The position numbers were made by a program, and so were the translations under genes. The notes under the pieces were generated by a model, which did no database searches, was not told where the DNA came from, and was given only the letters and a program-made list of their open reading frames with translations. A stretch of 43,123 nt of DNA from Candidatus Saccharimonadota bacterium (GTDB lineage Bacteria; Patescibacteriota; Saccharimonadia; Saccharimonadales; Saccharimonadaceae): the NCBI GenBank assembly GCA_017404955.1, contig JAFRBH010000002.1:1-43123 (forward strand), in the 5' to 3' direction. How positions within the stretch are numbered: the first letter of the stretch is position 1; the number at the start of each line of letters is the position of its first letter. Of the stretch, positions 14,601 through 23,880 are shown piece after piece.

Positions 14601-17105
14601 TTAACCTTCACTTTCAGCTTCTGCAAGCATTGATGCCGCTTCAGCATCAGAGCTTGCAGATTGGTCTTCAGTACCACCCGTACCAGTATCTTCTACTGGA
14701 GCGCTTGCCTCTTCTGCCCAATCTTGCTGAGCTTCAGGAGTTTCATTCACGCCGGAAGTATCAACTTCTGGTATTTGTTCTTGACCAGCCTGGACAATTC
14801 TATCACCACCATTATCTGTAGATTCCTGAGCGAAACTTACTGTAGGCTCCGTCATTATTGCTGGATTATTACCAGCCCATGGATTAGTCATTGTCTTCCC
14901 TTGCAATGTTTGTGGGGTTGGCGTATCTGGAGTTGGCTTATCTGATGTCGAGCTACTAGAGCTATCGCCGGACGGACTGTTCCAAGTTACTTGGTTGTTC
15001 ATCGGAATTACTTCTTGACTGACCGTAGAAACTCTCTCTACGATGTCAGGCTTTACCACCTTTCTCTTTACTACATTTTCTGTAATCACCATCTGGCCGC
15101 CGCATTTATTGCGCTCACCCCAAACAGTGTAACGTTTCATTAATCTCTGTACATCAGCATTATCTGCATCATATTCCATATCTGCCGGTGCAAGGCCATG
15201 AGCCTTCAAAATCCTAAGCTTTGTAGCACCTTGGTCAAATTCATTTTCGCCATTAGCATTTAAACGTTGCAAGACATTGAATTCCTCTGGTTTCGAACTT
15301 CTAGCAACGGCAATCTTTTTAACGCCGTCTTCACCCTTTTCCATGTGTGCAGTAATATAAGTCCTATTGGCTGGGAAGCTTGCGTACTGCATTGTTTTAC
15401 CATCAATGGCTTCAGCCTCGTCTGCCATAATCTTATCTAAGATTCTCTGCTTTTCTTCTGGGCTAGCATTCTTAAACTTCTCTGCTGCCTCGTTGATAGC
15501 ATCAACTGACATATGTTCTACACTGAGCCCATAGCCATCAGACGCATCCAAAGCTCCGTTCCAAGAATTTGCATACATCATATATAATGGATCTCTTGCC
15601 ATTACATCATTTTTAGTAGAAAGATAGCTTAGGACATTAGTTGAACCTTCAAGTTCGGAAGCGTCAAAGATCGGACCAAATGCACCTTTGGTTTCCTTAT
15701 TATTAGTGGTCTGGGCTTCGCCATTACCTCTTACCGCTACATCGAACAAATCTGGTTTACCCTCTTGTACTTCACGTGCGAAATCTAGTGTGTGATCTTT
15801 CACTTCTTCATCGGCACCCATAAAGTTGAACTTAGAATTATAGGTTGGACGTTCAGCTTTTACTTCGGTCTCAGAAGAGACTGTAGCGACTTGGGCTCCC
15901 AGAGACTCAGCAGGCTGTTCACTCTCGACTGACTGCTCGGTTTGCGTTTGGTTATTTCCTGCGGCACTTTGAGCATAAGCCATTTGAGAATCGGCATTCC
16001 AGGTACTCACTGCGGCTTTTGCGACCATTATAGCGGCAGCCACCGCTGCAACCCCAATTATGATATTCTTGAAACCAAATCTTACGCCAATCTTCTTTTT
16101 GACTCTGTCAATAATTTTTTCTTTAGGCTTATCTACTTCCTCGTCTTCCTTGCTGTCCTCGTCAACTCTTTCACCGGTAGAACTCTCTTTTTGCTCTCTG
16201 ATTTCTTTAAGCCTTTTCTCAATTTCTGATTTAGCTTCTTCGAGGACCTCATCAACCGCTATTGATTCATTGTATGCTTCATTACTATCATCCAATTCGA
16301 CAACTTCATCGTCATCTTCGATTGAATATGATAAATCGTCCTTATTTTCAGCTTTATCATCTTTTTCTTCATCATCCTCTTTTTCATCGTCATTATCGTC
16401 TTTTTCATCATCATCGATGTCGTATTCATCTTCAACCGGCTCAATATCATATTCATAATCATCGTCATCCTCAAGTGGATACGACAAATCATCTTTACCA
16501 TTTTCAGCATCAACTTCAGCTAGTGCCGCATCTGCAATTTTTTCGGCGTCAAACTCCGCTGAGCTAGTAGAAGATTGCTCGCCGCTATCAACTACAACCG
16601 GTTCAGCATTGCCGCTAGTGTACTCTGCTAAAATTGCATCAGCTGCCTTTGCCGCTGCTTCTGCCTCCGCTAATCTTGCTGTCAATTCATGTGATGCATA
16701 TAATATATCAAAGAATGACTTCCCGCTCTCTGCGTGTTCCTTCAAAGCTTTTTCAATACCACTTTGAAGTTTAGGATGCACGAATTCTTTCAAATCTTCT
16801 GGATGTTTATTAACCCATCCAGTAAGTCTCATGATACCGCCACTAGCCGCAAGCTCTTTCTGACGATTATATTCTTCACGCCTAGCTTTCTCCTGTTCAA
16901 TTTTTTTAGCAGTTGCATTAATTTTTATCCATTTCTCCAGGAGAGCTTTTCTAGTTTTTTCAGCTTCTTCAGCCTGTTTATCTAATTCTTCCTGAGACAA
17001 TAAATCGAAATTTTCTACGGCAACACCACCAAGTTCTTTTTGAAATTCTTTACTTGCTCCGAATTCTTTATTTTCACCACTATTATTTATATTCTCGCCG
17101 TTCAT
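14601..17105 (-). CDS. Large acidic single-pass membrane protein
   Basis: 834 residues, no family recognised. Residues 1-170 are helical and charged with probable coiled coil. About 190-330 are extremely Asp/Glu-rich and contain two related units (NGKDDLSYPLEDDDDYEYD and ENKDDLSYSIEDDDEVVELD). A basic stretch and one membrane helix follow at about 345-368 (IIIGVAAVAAAIMVAKAAV). With the basic residues on its N-side the acidic half should be cytoplasmic and the C-terminal half (about 370-834) outside. The outer part has a globular middle and a Pro/Ser/Thr/Gly-rich low-complexity end. Strong GAGGAGG before the ATG; starts one base after the upstream gene. Probably a cell-envelope scaffold; function unknown. 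Confidence 0.8.
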   Translation of the reverse strand: MNGENINNSGENKEFGASKEFQKELGGVAVENFDLLSQEELDKQAEEAEKTRKALLEKWIKINATAKKIEQEKARREEYNRQKELAASGGIMRLTGWVNKHPEDLKEFVHPKLQSGIEKALKEHAESGKSFFDILYASHELTARLAEAEAAAKAADAILAEYTSGNAEPVVVDSGEQSSTSSAEFDAEKIADAALAEVDAENGKDDLSYPLEDDDDYEYDIEPVEDEYDIDDDEKDDNDDEKEDDEEKDDKAENKDDLSYSIEDDDEVVELDDSNEAYNESIAVDEVLEEAKSEIEKRLKEIREQKESSTGERVDEDSKEDEEVDKPKEKIIDRVKKKIGVRFGFKNIIIGVAAVAAAIMVAKAAVSTWNADSQMAYAQSAAGNNQTQTEQSVESEQPAESLGAQVATVSSETEVKAERPTYNSKFNFMGADEEVKDHTLDFAREVQEGKPDLFDVAVRGNGEAQTTNNKETKGAFGPIFDASELEGSTNVLSYLSTKNDVMARDPLYMMYANSWNGALDASDGYGLSVEHMSVDAINEAAEKFKNASPEEKQRILDKIMADEAEAIDGKTMQYASFPANRTYITAHMEKGEDGVKKIAVARSSKPEEFNVLQRLNANGENEFDQGATKLRILKAHGLAPADMEYDADNADVQRLMKRYTVWGERNKCGGQMVITENVVKRKVVKPDIVERVSTVSQEVIPMNNQVTWNSPSGDSSSSSTSDKPTPDTPTPQTLQGKTMTNPWAGNNPAIMTEPTVSFAQESTDNGGDRIVQAGQEQIPEVDTSGVNETPEAQQDWAEEASAPVEDTGTGGTEDQSASSDAEAASMLAEAESEG

Positions 17106-17106
17106 T

Positions 17107-17448
17107 TTATGCCTCCTCTTTCATTTTATTTAGGTCCATATTCATAATAGCGTCAGAAAAAGCATTCAATACGTCCTCTAAGACTTTTTTACTATCGACA
17201 CCAGCGTTCTCAACAATTTCGCCGAGTTCATCGATTGATTTATCCTCATCAAGAGCTTTTTCAAATTCTTCTAGTTTGTCGTCAGGTAAGCGTCTCAACA
17301 CCTCACCATTAAACTGATCCGCCAGCATTTCCTTGGCTTTCTCTCTAAAATCTGCCTTTTTCTCATCAGACATTTTATCGAGACCTTTTTTCTCCATCAG
17401 TGCATCAAGATACTGATCGAAGTTTTTTTCTAGTTCTGCGCTATTCAT
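17107..17448 (-). CDS. Small helical acidic protein, DUF5663-like
   Basis: 113 residues, all-helical and charged, no signal peptide. The segment LDKMSDEKKADFREKAKEMLADQFNGEVLRRLPDDKLEEFEKALDED has the same spacing of hydrophobic and acidic residues as the protein at 33034-33450 (LPPEQKETFLKQVQEELELRVGEKMSRGLSDAQIEEFEGIMKND), suggesting both belong to the DUF5663 family known from Candidate Phyla Radiation genomes. First gene of the surface operon; AAAGGA before the ATG and a TTGACA/TAAAAT promoter at 17497-17524. Role unknown. Confidence 0.75.
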   Translation of the reverse strand: MNSAELEKNFDQYLDALMEKKGLDKMSDEKKADFREKAKEMLADQFNGEVLRRLPDDKLEEFEKALDEDKSIDELGEIVENAGVDSKKVLEDVLNAFSDAIMNMDLNKMKEEA

Positions 17449-17496
17449 TTGTCTTTCCTTTTTATTTTGATAATAATATGACCTTATTTACCCCTT

Positions 17497-17524
17497 ATTT
17501 TAATACTTATGCTAAATTTGTCAA
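17497..17524 (-). promoter_or_regulatory. Promoter of the three-gene surface operon
   Basis: TTGACA (17524-17519), 16-base spacer, TAAAAT (17502-17497) on the minus strand. Predicted leader about 40 bases with a Shine-Dalgarno. Confidence 0.65.
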
Positions 17525-17619
17525 GAGTTTTTTAAGATTTAAAGAGAAAAGAAATTTCTTACGCATTTTATGTGCTTAGATCGTTGCCAGTCTGCATTTT
17601 TACCAAATTTCAACCACGA

Positions 17620-17646
17620 AAAAACCGAACTTTTTGTTCGGTTTTT
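17620..17646. terminator. Bidirectional intrinsic terminator
   Basis: AAAAACCGAAC (17620-17630), 5-base loop, GTTCGGTTTTT (17636-17646): an 11-bp hairpin flanked by A and T runs so it can work both ways. It lies 38 bases after the stop of the small gene at 17685-17831 and supports that gene being transcribed on the minus strand. Confidence 0.85.
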
Positions 17647-17684
17647 CTAATTATTTCTCTGTTAGATCGGAATATTTCTTATAC

Positions 17685-17831
17685 TTAAGCTCCTTCCATT
17701 GAGAAGAGATCTATAGCGGCTCTAGCGGCCTTACTGATGGTTTTTGGCGAACGGTAGCCTTTTTCATCATCAAATGCCTCGAAGTTTAGTCCGCTATCAC
17801 TTCTCATTACGTTGATATTTCCTCTTGCCAT
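17685..17831 (-). CDS. Small protein of 48 residues, unknown
   Basis: ATG at 17831, TAA at 17685-17687. The protein starts MARGNINVMRSDSGLNFEAF and ends in a helical SPKTISKAARAAIDLFSMEGA. It has AAGGA 8 bases before the ATG, a -35/-10 pair upstream (17898-17926) and a terminator just downstream, i.e. the complete signals of a single-gene transcript. No family recognised; mixed charge with no membrane segment. A short hairpin GTTAGA/TCTAAC lies in its roughly 60-base leader (17860-17887). Confidence 0.65.
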   Translation of the reverse strand: MARGNINVMRSDSGLNFEAFDDEKGYRSPKTISKAARAAIDLFSMEGA

Positions 17832-17897
17832 AGGCGTTTCCTTGTTTATTTTGATTTTATTTGTTAGATTTTGTATTTTATTGTCTAACTATTTTCT

Positions 17898-17926
17898 ATA
17901 CTAGCACACTTTCGCAAAAAAGTCAA
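17898..17926 (-). promoter_or_regulatory. Promoter of the 48-residue gene
   Basis: TTGACT (17926-17921), 17-base spacer, TAGTAT (17903-17898) preceded by TGC. The 18043-17832 stretch holds only this promoter and leader; no other gene is seen there. Confidence 0.6.
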
Positions 17927-18042
17927 TACCTTTTATGCTTATTTTTTACAATTTGTCAAATCTACCCCTGTAAATTTGAGCTCAAATTCTCAAAGCACAC
18001 ATGGTAAAACAGTATAGTACTTACGCTAAATCACAAATTCGC

Positions 18043-20931
18043 TCACGCTTTTTCTAGGCTAATAGTAACTTGTTCCCCATCAACTTTAGCAATTTCGTCG
18101 TAGGAATAGTTCTTAGTATCTTTAGAAGTAGCCATTTCAGAGGCCAGAACTTCCTGTGCTACTAATTCTGCAAACTCTGGAGCCACTTCACAGCTAACAT
18201 AGAGCTTAATTCTATCATCTACAGATAGTCCGGCTTTCTTTCTAGCAGCCTGAACCACACGAATCAACTCGCGTGAAAATCCTTCAGCCTTGAGCACTGG
18301 AGTTATGTTTTTGTCGAGCATAAATTTAGCACCGTGTTCAACTTTTTTAACATTTACTTCATCTAGAATCATTTGCTCATAAAACTCAGGTAACTTATCT
18401 CCAGTATAGACAAACTTGGCAAGTGGCTGACGCACCTTGATTTGCTCTTCTGTCTCTGTTTTGTTCATGCGCATCGCTAAGCCCTCAGAGATAATTTCAC
18501 GAGTTCTAGCCATCTTTTCTAGTACTTCAACATCAACCTTACCTACTTCTGGAAAATCTAGTAGGTGAACTGAATCACTATCCTGAGTCAAATTATGATA
18601 CAGCTCCTCAGCGAGGAATGGTACAAACGGCGCAATAATTTTACTCAAATATAGCAATACATAATATAACGTAGCATAAGCTTCAGCTTTGTCACCATCG
18701 TCTTCAGATTTCCAGAAACGGCGGCGTGACCTACGTACAAACCAGTTGGAAAGATCATCAACAAATGGTAAAATCCCGCCAGTAGCTTTTGGTAAATTAT
18801 ACTCTTCCATACCAGCGACAATCTCATCACGAAGCTGATGAAGTCTAGATACAACCCACTTATCAAGGTCGTTATCCATCTCCGGCAACTTACCATCACC
18901 ATTAAAGTTGTCAACATTGGCGTAAGTCGCAAAGAAATCATAGACATTCCAAATCATCGAAAGTTTGCGTGCTACATCAGATACGTCCTTATCTAAAAGC
19001 GCGAAATCTTCACCCGCCAAAACCGGTGAGGAAAGCAATAAGAACCTCAAAGAATCTGCAGAATATTTATCCATCAACTCGTTCGGGTCGGTGTAATTAC
19101 CTAGTGATTTACTCATCTTTCTACCATCATTTCCGGCTAAAGTACCAGTAGTAATCACATTTTTATATGCGTTCTTCTTGGCATCATCTTTAGCTGCATC
19201 AGCACCAAATGCGCCAACGGAAGCCAAAGCGGTATTCACACAGTGAACATAGTAGAACCACGCACGTACCTGACCGACATACTCCACAATGAAATCTGCC
19301 GGATAATTTTGCTCAAACTTCTCTTTATTTTCAAACGGATAATGAAGCTGGGCGAATGGCATTGAACCAGATTCAAACCAACAATCTAGCACTTTTTCAA
19401 TACGGGTAAAGTGCTCACCATCGATGTCAAATTCAATTTTGTCCACCCAAGGACGGTGGTAGTCATCAAGGCGTACGCCAGAAAGCTCATACAGTTCATC
19501 ATATGAACCGACGACTTTAATAGTACCTTTGTCGCCTTTCCACACTGGCATTGCAGTAGCCCAAAATCTATCACGAGAAAGGTTCCAATCTGGTGCCTGC
19601 TCAATATTCTTGACAAATCTACCGTGTTTTAGATAACCTGGGAACCAGTTGATATTCTCATTCTGTTCAAGCATCAAAGGTTTTGAGCCTTGAACATCAA
19701 AGAACCAACTTGGGAACGCACGATACATAATACGTTGCTTAGAACGCGGGTTAAATGGATATTCATGCTTAATATATTCAATCTTATAAACGATGCCTTC
19801 TGCTTCCAAAATCTTGGCAATAAACTTATTCCCTGCCCAAATTTCGATGCCATTTTCATCGGTATCACGCACGCCAAGCTTATGGAGCTTTTCAGCAGTC
19901 TCTGGAAGATAGTAGCCATTTTCATCAAGCACATCTTCAAATTCAGCCTCGTCTTCATACTCGAGATAAAGCGCGTAATCATCTTCACCATAAGCTGGTG
20001 CGATATGAACGATACCAGTGCCCTCTTCATCGCCTACAAAATCAGCAATATAAACTTTGTGCGTCTTTTCGTGGTCAAGCAAATCTTCGTATTCTAGGCC
20101 AGCAAGTTCTTTACCCTTGAATTTCTCAGTTGGCTTTTCTCCCGGAAGAACTTTTTCTGCTAGTTTTACCGCCAAAATTTTGTCACCATAAAGACCATAT
20201 TCGAACTTTGGATTGACAGCTAACATCTTATTAGCCGGCAAAGTCCAAGGCGTAGTAGTCCAAGCCATCAGGTACTGCTTTTTGCCTGCAAGTTTAAACA
20301 AAACATAGGCTGATGGGTCAGTCACCTCTTGATAGGCATCATTATCCATCGTCACTTCTGCCTTAGAGACAGGAGTAGCAAACTTAGTATCATACATCAA
20401 AACTTTACGACCTTCGTAAATTTTGCCTGCGTCATAAAGGGTCTTGAATGCCCACCAGACACTCTCCATGAAGTCCTTGTCCATAGTGCGATAAGCGTTG
20501 TCAAAATCAACCCAACGCCCCACTCGATCAATCGTGCTGCGCCAAGATTCACTGTTGGCGACCATACTTTCGCGAGCCTTGGTAATGTATTCTTCCAGAG
20601 ACCATTTAGTACCAATTTCACGTCTGTCAGTGATACCAAGCTGTTTTTCTACGAAATTCTCTGCTGGCAAGCCGTGGCAGTCCCAACCCCATCTACGCTC
20701 TACACGATAACCACGCATAGTCCAGAATCTTGGTACAGCATCTTTTACGATTGAGGAAAGAAGAGTTCCATGATGTGGCATACCTGTAATAAATGGAGGC
20801 CCATCATAAAACACAAAAGATTTATCAACCGGGCGATTTTCAATTGATTTTTCAAAAATCTGATTTTTCTTCCACCAATCTACTAAGGCTTTTTCATATT
20901 CTATCGCGCGTTTTCTTGGTTGATATTTCAT
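18043..20931 (-). CDS. ileS: Isoleucyl-tRNA synthetase
   Basis: 962 residues. Class I synthetase: HIGH-type motif in FITGMPHHGTLLSSIVKD, YRVERRWGWDCHGLPAE typical of IleRS, editing domain in the middle (MAWTTTPWTLPANKMLAV), KMSKS loop in GRKMSKSLGNYTDP, and a C-terminal anticodon-binding region. Spacing and the YDGPPF-GMPHHGTLL block look like the type 2 (eukaryote-like) IleRS that is often mupirocin-tolerant; this is an impression, not a tested classification. Start at 20931 (MKYQPRKR) is chosen for GAAAGGAG upstream, rather than the in-frame ATG at 20961 inside the previous gene. Second gene after the HD hydrolase, 13 bases apart. Confidence 0.96.
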   Translation of the reverse strand: MKYQPRKRAIEYEKALVDWWKKNQIFEKSIENRPVDKSFVFYDGPPFITGMPHHGTLLSSIVKDAVPRFWTMRGYRVERRWGWDCHGLPAENFVEKQLGITDRREIGTKWSLEEYITKARESMVANSESWRSTIDRVGRWVDFDNAYRTMDKDFMESVWWAFKTLYDAGKIYEGRKVLMYDTKFATPVSKAEVTMDNDAYQEVTDPSAYVLFKLAGKKQYLMAWTTTPWTLPANKMLAVNPKFEYGLYGDKILAVKLAEKVLPGEKPTEKFKGKELAGLEYEDLLDHEKTHKVYIADFVGDEEGTGIVHIAPAYGEDDYALYLEYEDEAEFEDVLDENGYYLPETAEKLHKLGVRDTDENGIEIWAGNKFIAKILEAEGIVYKIEYIKHEYPFNPRSKQRIMYRAFPSWFFDVQGSKPLMLEQNENINWFPGYLKHGRFVKNIEQAPDWNLSRDRFWATAMPVWKGDKGTIKVVGSYDELYELSGVRLDDYHRPWVDKIEFDIDGEHFTRIEKVLDCWFESGSMPFAQLHYPFENKEKFEQNYPADFIVEYVGQVRAWFYYVHCVNTALASVGAFGADAAKDDAKKNAYKNVITTGTLAGNDGRKMSKSLGNYTDPNELMDKYSADSLRFLLLSSPVLAGEDFALLDKDVSDVARKLSMIWNVYDFFATYANVDNFNGDGKLPEMDNDLDKWVVSRLHQLRDEIVAGMEEYNLPKATGGILPFVDDLSNWFVRRSRRRFWKSEDDGDKAEAYATLYYVLLYLSKIIAPFVPFLAEELYHNLTQDSDSVHLLDFPEVGKVDVEVLEKMARTREIISEGLAMRMNKTETEEQIKVRQPLAKFVYTGDKLPEFYEQMILDEVNVKKVEHGAKFMLDKNITPVLKAEGFSRELIRVVQAARKKAGLSVDDRIKLYVSCEVAPEFAELVAQEVLASEMATSKDTKNYSYDEIAKVDGEQVTISLEKA

Positions 20932-20944
20932 TTTACTCCTTTCT

Positions 20945-21613
20945 CTATATTTCCTCGTCATTAGTTTCTATATCTTTCCCGGCCGCCTCAAATGATAATT
21001 TCCCCGGTACGCCTTTGAATGGCGTCTCGGCAATTTCCTTGCGGAATAGTTCGTACACATCTTTGCCAATTTTTTCACTGAAATATTCCTTGAGTTTATA
21101 TAACGTCTTCAGATCCTCTGCCGGGTTCTTTAAACCATGTCTCCACAAAACACTGCAAAATCTTCTCTCTATTGTCGTGATACCGTGCGCTCCAGCCATA
21201 TAATCAGCAAGCTGGACCAACTTATCATAATCGTCAAACTCTATTTTGCTCATATAATCTTTTAAAAATACACCCTTTTCAACATCTTGCAAAGTAATTT
21301 CTTGAACTTTCTCTCTGGGATTAAAAGAATGAGTTAAGCAGATTCTTGCAATCTCTGGTAGCCCCTTTTCCATTAATAGCTCATAGCCATCAATTGCATG
21401 CATCATACCAGTACCAGGACCTTTATATCGCCCAATATCATGCAAGAGCCCTGCCGCATAAGCACGCTCAGTATCGAGGCCGCAATTTCGCGCTATCTCT
21501 TCAGCTACTTTCGCTGCAGCTCTAGAGTGATTTTCCCAAGCAAAAACTACTGGGTCATCACGTTCAGTGAGTCCCCACGCAAAAATTTCATCAGCTTGTT
21601 CTCGCAGTTTCAT
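20945..21613 (-). CDS. HD-domain phosphohydrolase
   Basis: 222 residues. Metal-binding HD set is visible: H near residue 29 (ENHSRAAAKVAEEIA), HD in GLLHDIGRYKG, MMHAIDGYE and the distal D in LVQLADYMAG. Probably a nucleotide or phosphate-ester hydrolase of the HDIG type; substrate unknown. TATAAT (21627-21622) ends 8 bases before the ATG with TGC before it, so it is close to leaderless. Cotranscribed with ileS. Confidence 0.85.
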   Translation of the reverse strand: MKLREQADEIFAWGLTERDDPVVFAWENHSRAAAKVAEEIARNCGLDTERAYAAGLLHDIGRYKGPGTGMMHAIDGYELLMEKGLPEIARICLTHSFNPREKVQEITLQDVEKGVFLKDYMSKIEFDDYDKLVQLADYMAGAHGITTIERRFCSVLWRHGLKNPAEDLKTLYKLKEYFSEKIGKDVYELFRKEIAETPFKGVPGKLSFEAAGKDIETNDEEI

Positions 21614-21664
21614 TGTTTTATATTATAGCACAAAAACCCTCGCCTACAAAATGATTATGCTAGC

Positions 21665-21937
21665 CTAGTTTTCTTTACTACCCCAGTACGCCACTTCATC
21701 AATTTGTGGCATTGGCGTTCCTTTCCAAAGATTGAGAAGTCTGCCATCATTATCAAGCGACAAAATCGCTGGATATTGCAAAACGTCATAAGTCGTTACT
21801 AAGCTCTCACCTTCATAAGACGAGGGGTCAATACTCTCAATTCTATCTGGGCCCACTTCATGCTCAAAATCTCGCAGCCATTCTCTGACTTCACTAGCGT
21901 AGTCAGTTTCTTCATCCCAAAGTAATATTAATCTCAT
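21665..21937 (-). CDS. Thioredoxin-fold protein without CxxC
   Basis: 90 residues. The layout (strand MRLILLWDE, helix, IDPSSYEGESLVTTYDVLQYPAILSLDNDGRLLNLWKG) with the cis-proline region YPAIL is that of a small thioredoxin-like fold, but there is no cysteine at all, so it cannot be a classical redox enzyme. Similar cysteine-poor proteins are common next to nrdR and ftsZ in this group by my recollection. AAAGGAGG is 4 bases before the ATG. Third gene after ftsZ and nrdR. Confidence 0.65.
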   Translation of the reverse strand: MRLILLWDEETDYASEVREWLRDFEHEVGPDRIESIDPSSYEGESLVTTYDVLQYPAILSLDNDGRLLNLWKGTPMPQIDEVAYWGSKEN

Positions 21938-21971
21938 TTGCCCTCCTTTATTTTATATTATTGAGAAATTC

Positions 21972-22439
21972 TTACTTTCCCACCTTTTCCTTTTTCTTCT
22001 TTTGCTCTTTAATGATCTGTTCAAATTCAGAAAGTGACTTGAATTCCTGAAACACGCTGGCAAAACGCACATATGCGACCTCATTTACCTCGGCCAAAAC
22101 ATCTAAAGTCATTTCGCCAATCTCACGTGAAGTCACATCTTCCTTACCGGTTTCGTAAAGTCGGCTCATCACCTTGTCAACGACCTCCTCCACTTCAAGA
22201 GATGAATTGAAAAACTTACCTACACTTCTTTTTACAGAAGTAATTAACTTATCTCTGTCAAATTCTTCCCTATTACCACTGCGTTTCCATACCATAATCG
22301 TTGGCATTTCGATGCGCTCATAAGTAGTAAATCGGTGTTTGCCGTCAGAAGTAACACGTCGTCTTCTAATCATCGTACCGTCAGTAGATTCTCGGCTCTC
22401 TAGAACCTTACTATCTCCGATTTTGATATTTAGTGACAT
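21972..22439 (-). CDS. nrdR: NrdR-like regulator with ATP-cone but degenerate zinc ribbon
   Basis: 155 residues, normal length. The NrdR skeleton is plain: KVLESRESTDGTMIRRRRVTSDGKHRFTTYERIEMPTIMVWKRSGNREEFDRDKLITSVKRSV and the ATP-cone (about 45-135) that senses dATP/ATP. In normal NrdR four cysteines in two CxxC pairs bind zinc at the N-terminus; here all four are gone (SLNIKIGDSK and VTSDGK in their places). DNA binding may therefore use a metal-free fold or be lost. AAAGGAGG precedes the ATG; 40 bases after ftsZ. NrdR normally represses ribonucleotide reductase genes; none lies in the window. Confidence 0.85.
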   Translation of the reverse strand: MSLNIKIGDSKVLESRESTDGTMIRRRRVTSDGKHRFTTYERIEMPTIMVWKRSGNREEFDRDKLITSVKRSVGKFFNSSLEVEEVVDKVMSRLYETGKEDVTSREIGEMTLDVLAEVNEVAYVRFASVFQEFKSLSEFEQIIKEQKKKKEKVGK

Positions 22440-22479
22440 TTACCTCCTTTTAGTCAAAACCAATCCCCCAAAATCAAGA

Positions 22480-23721
22480 TTATTGCTGTTTCTTTTCTTT
22501 TCTAGCACGAAGTCTTGCTCTAAGTGTTGGTGGAACATCTAGGTCATCCTCTTCATCTTCTGGACGAATAGAATCCCACATGTTGCTTTTATCTTCTTTC
22601 GCAAATTCTTCAGAAGATACAGTTGGTTTCTTTTCATCTAAATCTTTGAGATCAACAGAAGCCTCACCTTCTGTAACGACAGTGTCTTCTTCCTCGGCAT
22701 TGTTGGTAGAAATTTCGGAAACTACTGGCTCAGTAGCTTGAGTTTCCTGAACTTTACGATCAGCAGCTTTATAATAATCTGAATCAAAGCCAGTAGCAAC
22801 TACGGTAATTACTACCTCATCCTCTAGTTCTGGGCGAATTGAAGCCCCAAAGATAATATTTGCATCTGGAGAAACCGCACTGGTGATAACCTCAGCAGCT
22901 TCCTGGATTTCGGACATACTCATATCATAACCACCGGCTACAGAGAAGAGAACACCACGAGCACCTTCAATCTTTACCTCAATAAGTGGTGACTCAATAG
23001 CCTGCTGCGCAGCCAAAACTGCACGATTTTCACCACTTGCTCTACCAATGCCCATCAGAGCAGAGCCGGCATTTTTCATGATAGCCTTAACATCGGCAAA
23101 GTCCAAGTTAATCAAGCTGTGCTCGGTAATCAACTCAGAAATACCCTGAACACCCTGACGAAGAACATCATCAGCAATCTTAAAGGTTTCAAGAAGAGGC
23201 GTACGAGGATCAATTGTCTGAAGTAATCTATCATTAGGGATAGTGATAAGAGCATCTACTTCGTGAGAAAGTTGCTCAATAGCCACCTCTGCGTTCTCTC
23301 TACGCTTAGCACCTTCAAAGGTGAATGGTTTAGTGACTACGCCTACAGTTAATATATCTTTATTGTGAGCTTCCTGGGCAACAATTGGACCAGCACCTGA
23401 ACCAGTACCACCACCGGCACCAAGAGTAATAAATACCATATCAGCGCCTTCAAGAGCCTTACCGATATTCTCACGACTTTCTTCGGCAGCTTCGCGACCT
23501 TTTTCTGGGTCGCCACCAGCACCTAAGCCTTTGCCAATACGAACTTTATTGTCAGCTTCTGAATGATGTAGAGCTTGTGCATCAGTATTGACTGCTACAA
23601 ACTCCACGCCAGAAAGACCGACTTCGCGCATTCTATCGACTGCTGAACCACCGGCTCCACCGACTCCGATTACTTTGATACTTGCTGTGCTTTCCACCTC
23701 ACTTGGTTTTACTTCAGGCAT
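22480..23721 (-). CDS. ftsZ: Cell division protein FtsZ
   Basis: 413 residues. Tubulin-like GTPase forming the division ring. Residues 101-109 are the GTP-binding GAGGGTGSG; the N-terminal [17 protein letters not shown] and NTDAQAL, and the synergy loop [22 protein letters not shown], are conserved. After the core comes an acidic linker of about 75 residues and a basic C-terminal tip ([19 protein letters not shown]) in place of the usual DIPxFLRxR peptide. Transcribed from a promoter in the ftsA-ftsZ gap with a 26-base leader and GAGGAAA before the ATG, so it does not depend on ftsA readthrough. Confidence 0.97.
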   Translation of the reverse strand: MPEVKPSEVESTASIKVIGVGGAGGSAVDRMREVGLSGVEFVAVNTDAQALHHSEADNKVRIGKGLGAGGDPEKGREAAEESRENIGKALEGADMVFITLGAGGGTGSGAGPIVAQEAHNKDILTVGVVTKPFTFEGAKRRENAEVAIEQLSHEVDALITIPNDRLLQTIDPRTPLLETFKIADDVLRQGVQGISELITEHSLINLDFADVKAIMKNAGSALMGIGRASGENRAVLAAQQAIESPLIEVKIEGARGVLFSVAGGYDMSMSEIQEAAEVITSAVSPDANIIFGASIRPELEDEVVITVVATGFDSDYYKAADRKVQETQATEPVVSEISTNNAEEEDTVVTEGEASVDLKDLDEKKPTVSSEEFAKEDKSNMWDSIRPEDEEDDLDVPPTLRARLRARKEKKQQ

Positions 23722-23752
23722 TTTATTTCCTCACTTTACAATATTTATCTCC

Positions 23753-23779
23753 ATTATAGCACAAAAAATCAGTAGTCAA
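23753..23779 (-). promoter_or_regulatory. Promoter of ftsZ
   Basis: TGCTATAAT on the minus strand (hexamer 23758-23753) with TTGACT 15 bases upstream (23779-23774). Leader of about 26 bases. Confidence 0.65.
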
Positions 23780-23803
23780 TATAGATTTTGTAAAAAATGT
23801 ATT

Positions 23804-23830
23804 CGGGAAAAAAGTTAGTGGACTTTCCCG
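23804..23830 (-). terminator. Possible terminator of ftsA
   Basis: CGGGAAA..GT and ACTTTCCCG form a 9-bp hairpin with a 3-base bulge; a T6 run follows after a few bases on the minus strand. Weak but placed as expected between ftsA and the ftsZ promoter. Confidence 0.4.
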
Positions 23831-23880
23831 TTAACATTCAAGTCAAATTTTTTGCTCAAACTTTTCTAAAAATCTCGAGT

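Noticed and set aside
22116-22133. TCTCACGTGAAG, like a parS site
   Set aside because: Only about 10 of 16 positions match the parS consensus TGTTTCACGTGAAACA; two other CACGTG sites (near 11932 and 15772) are no better. All lie inside genes.
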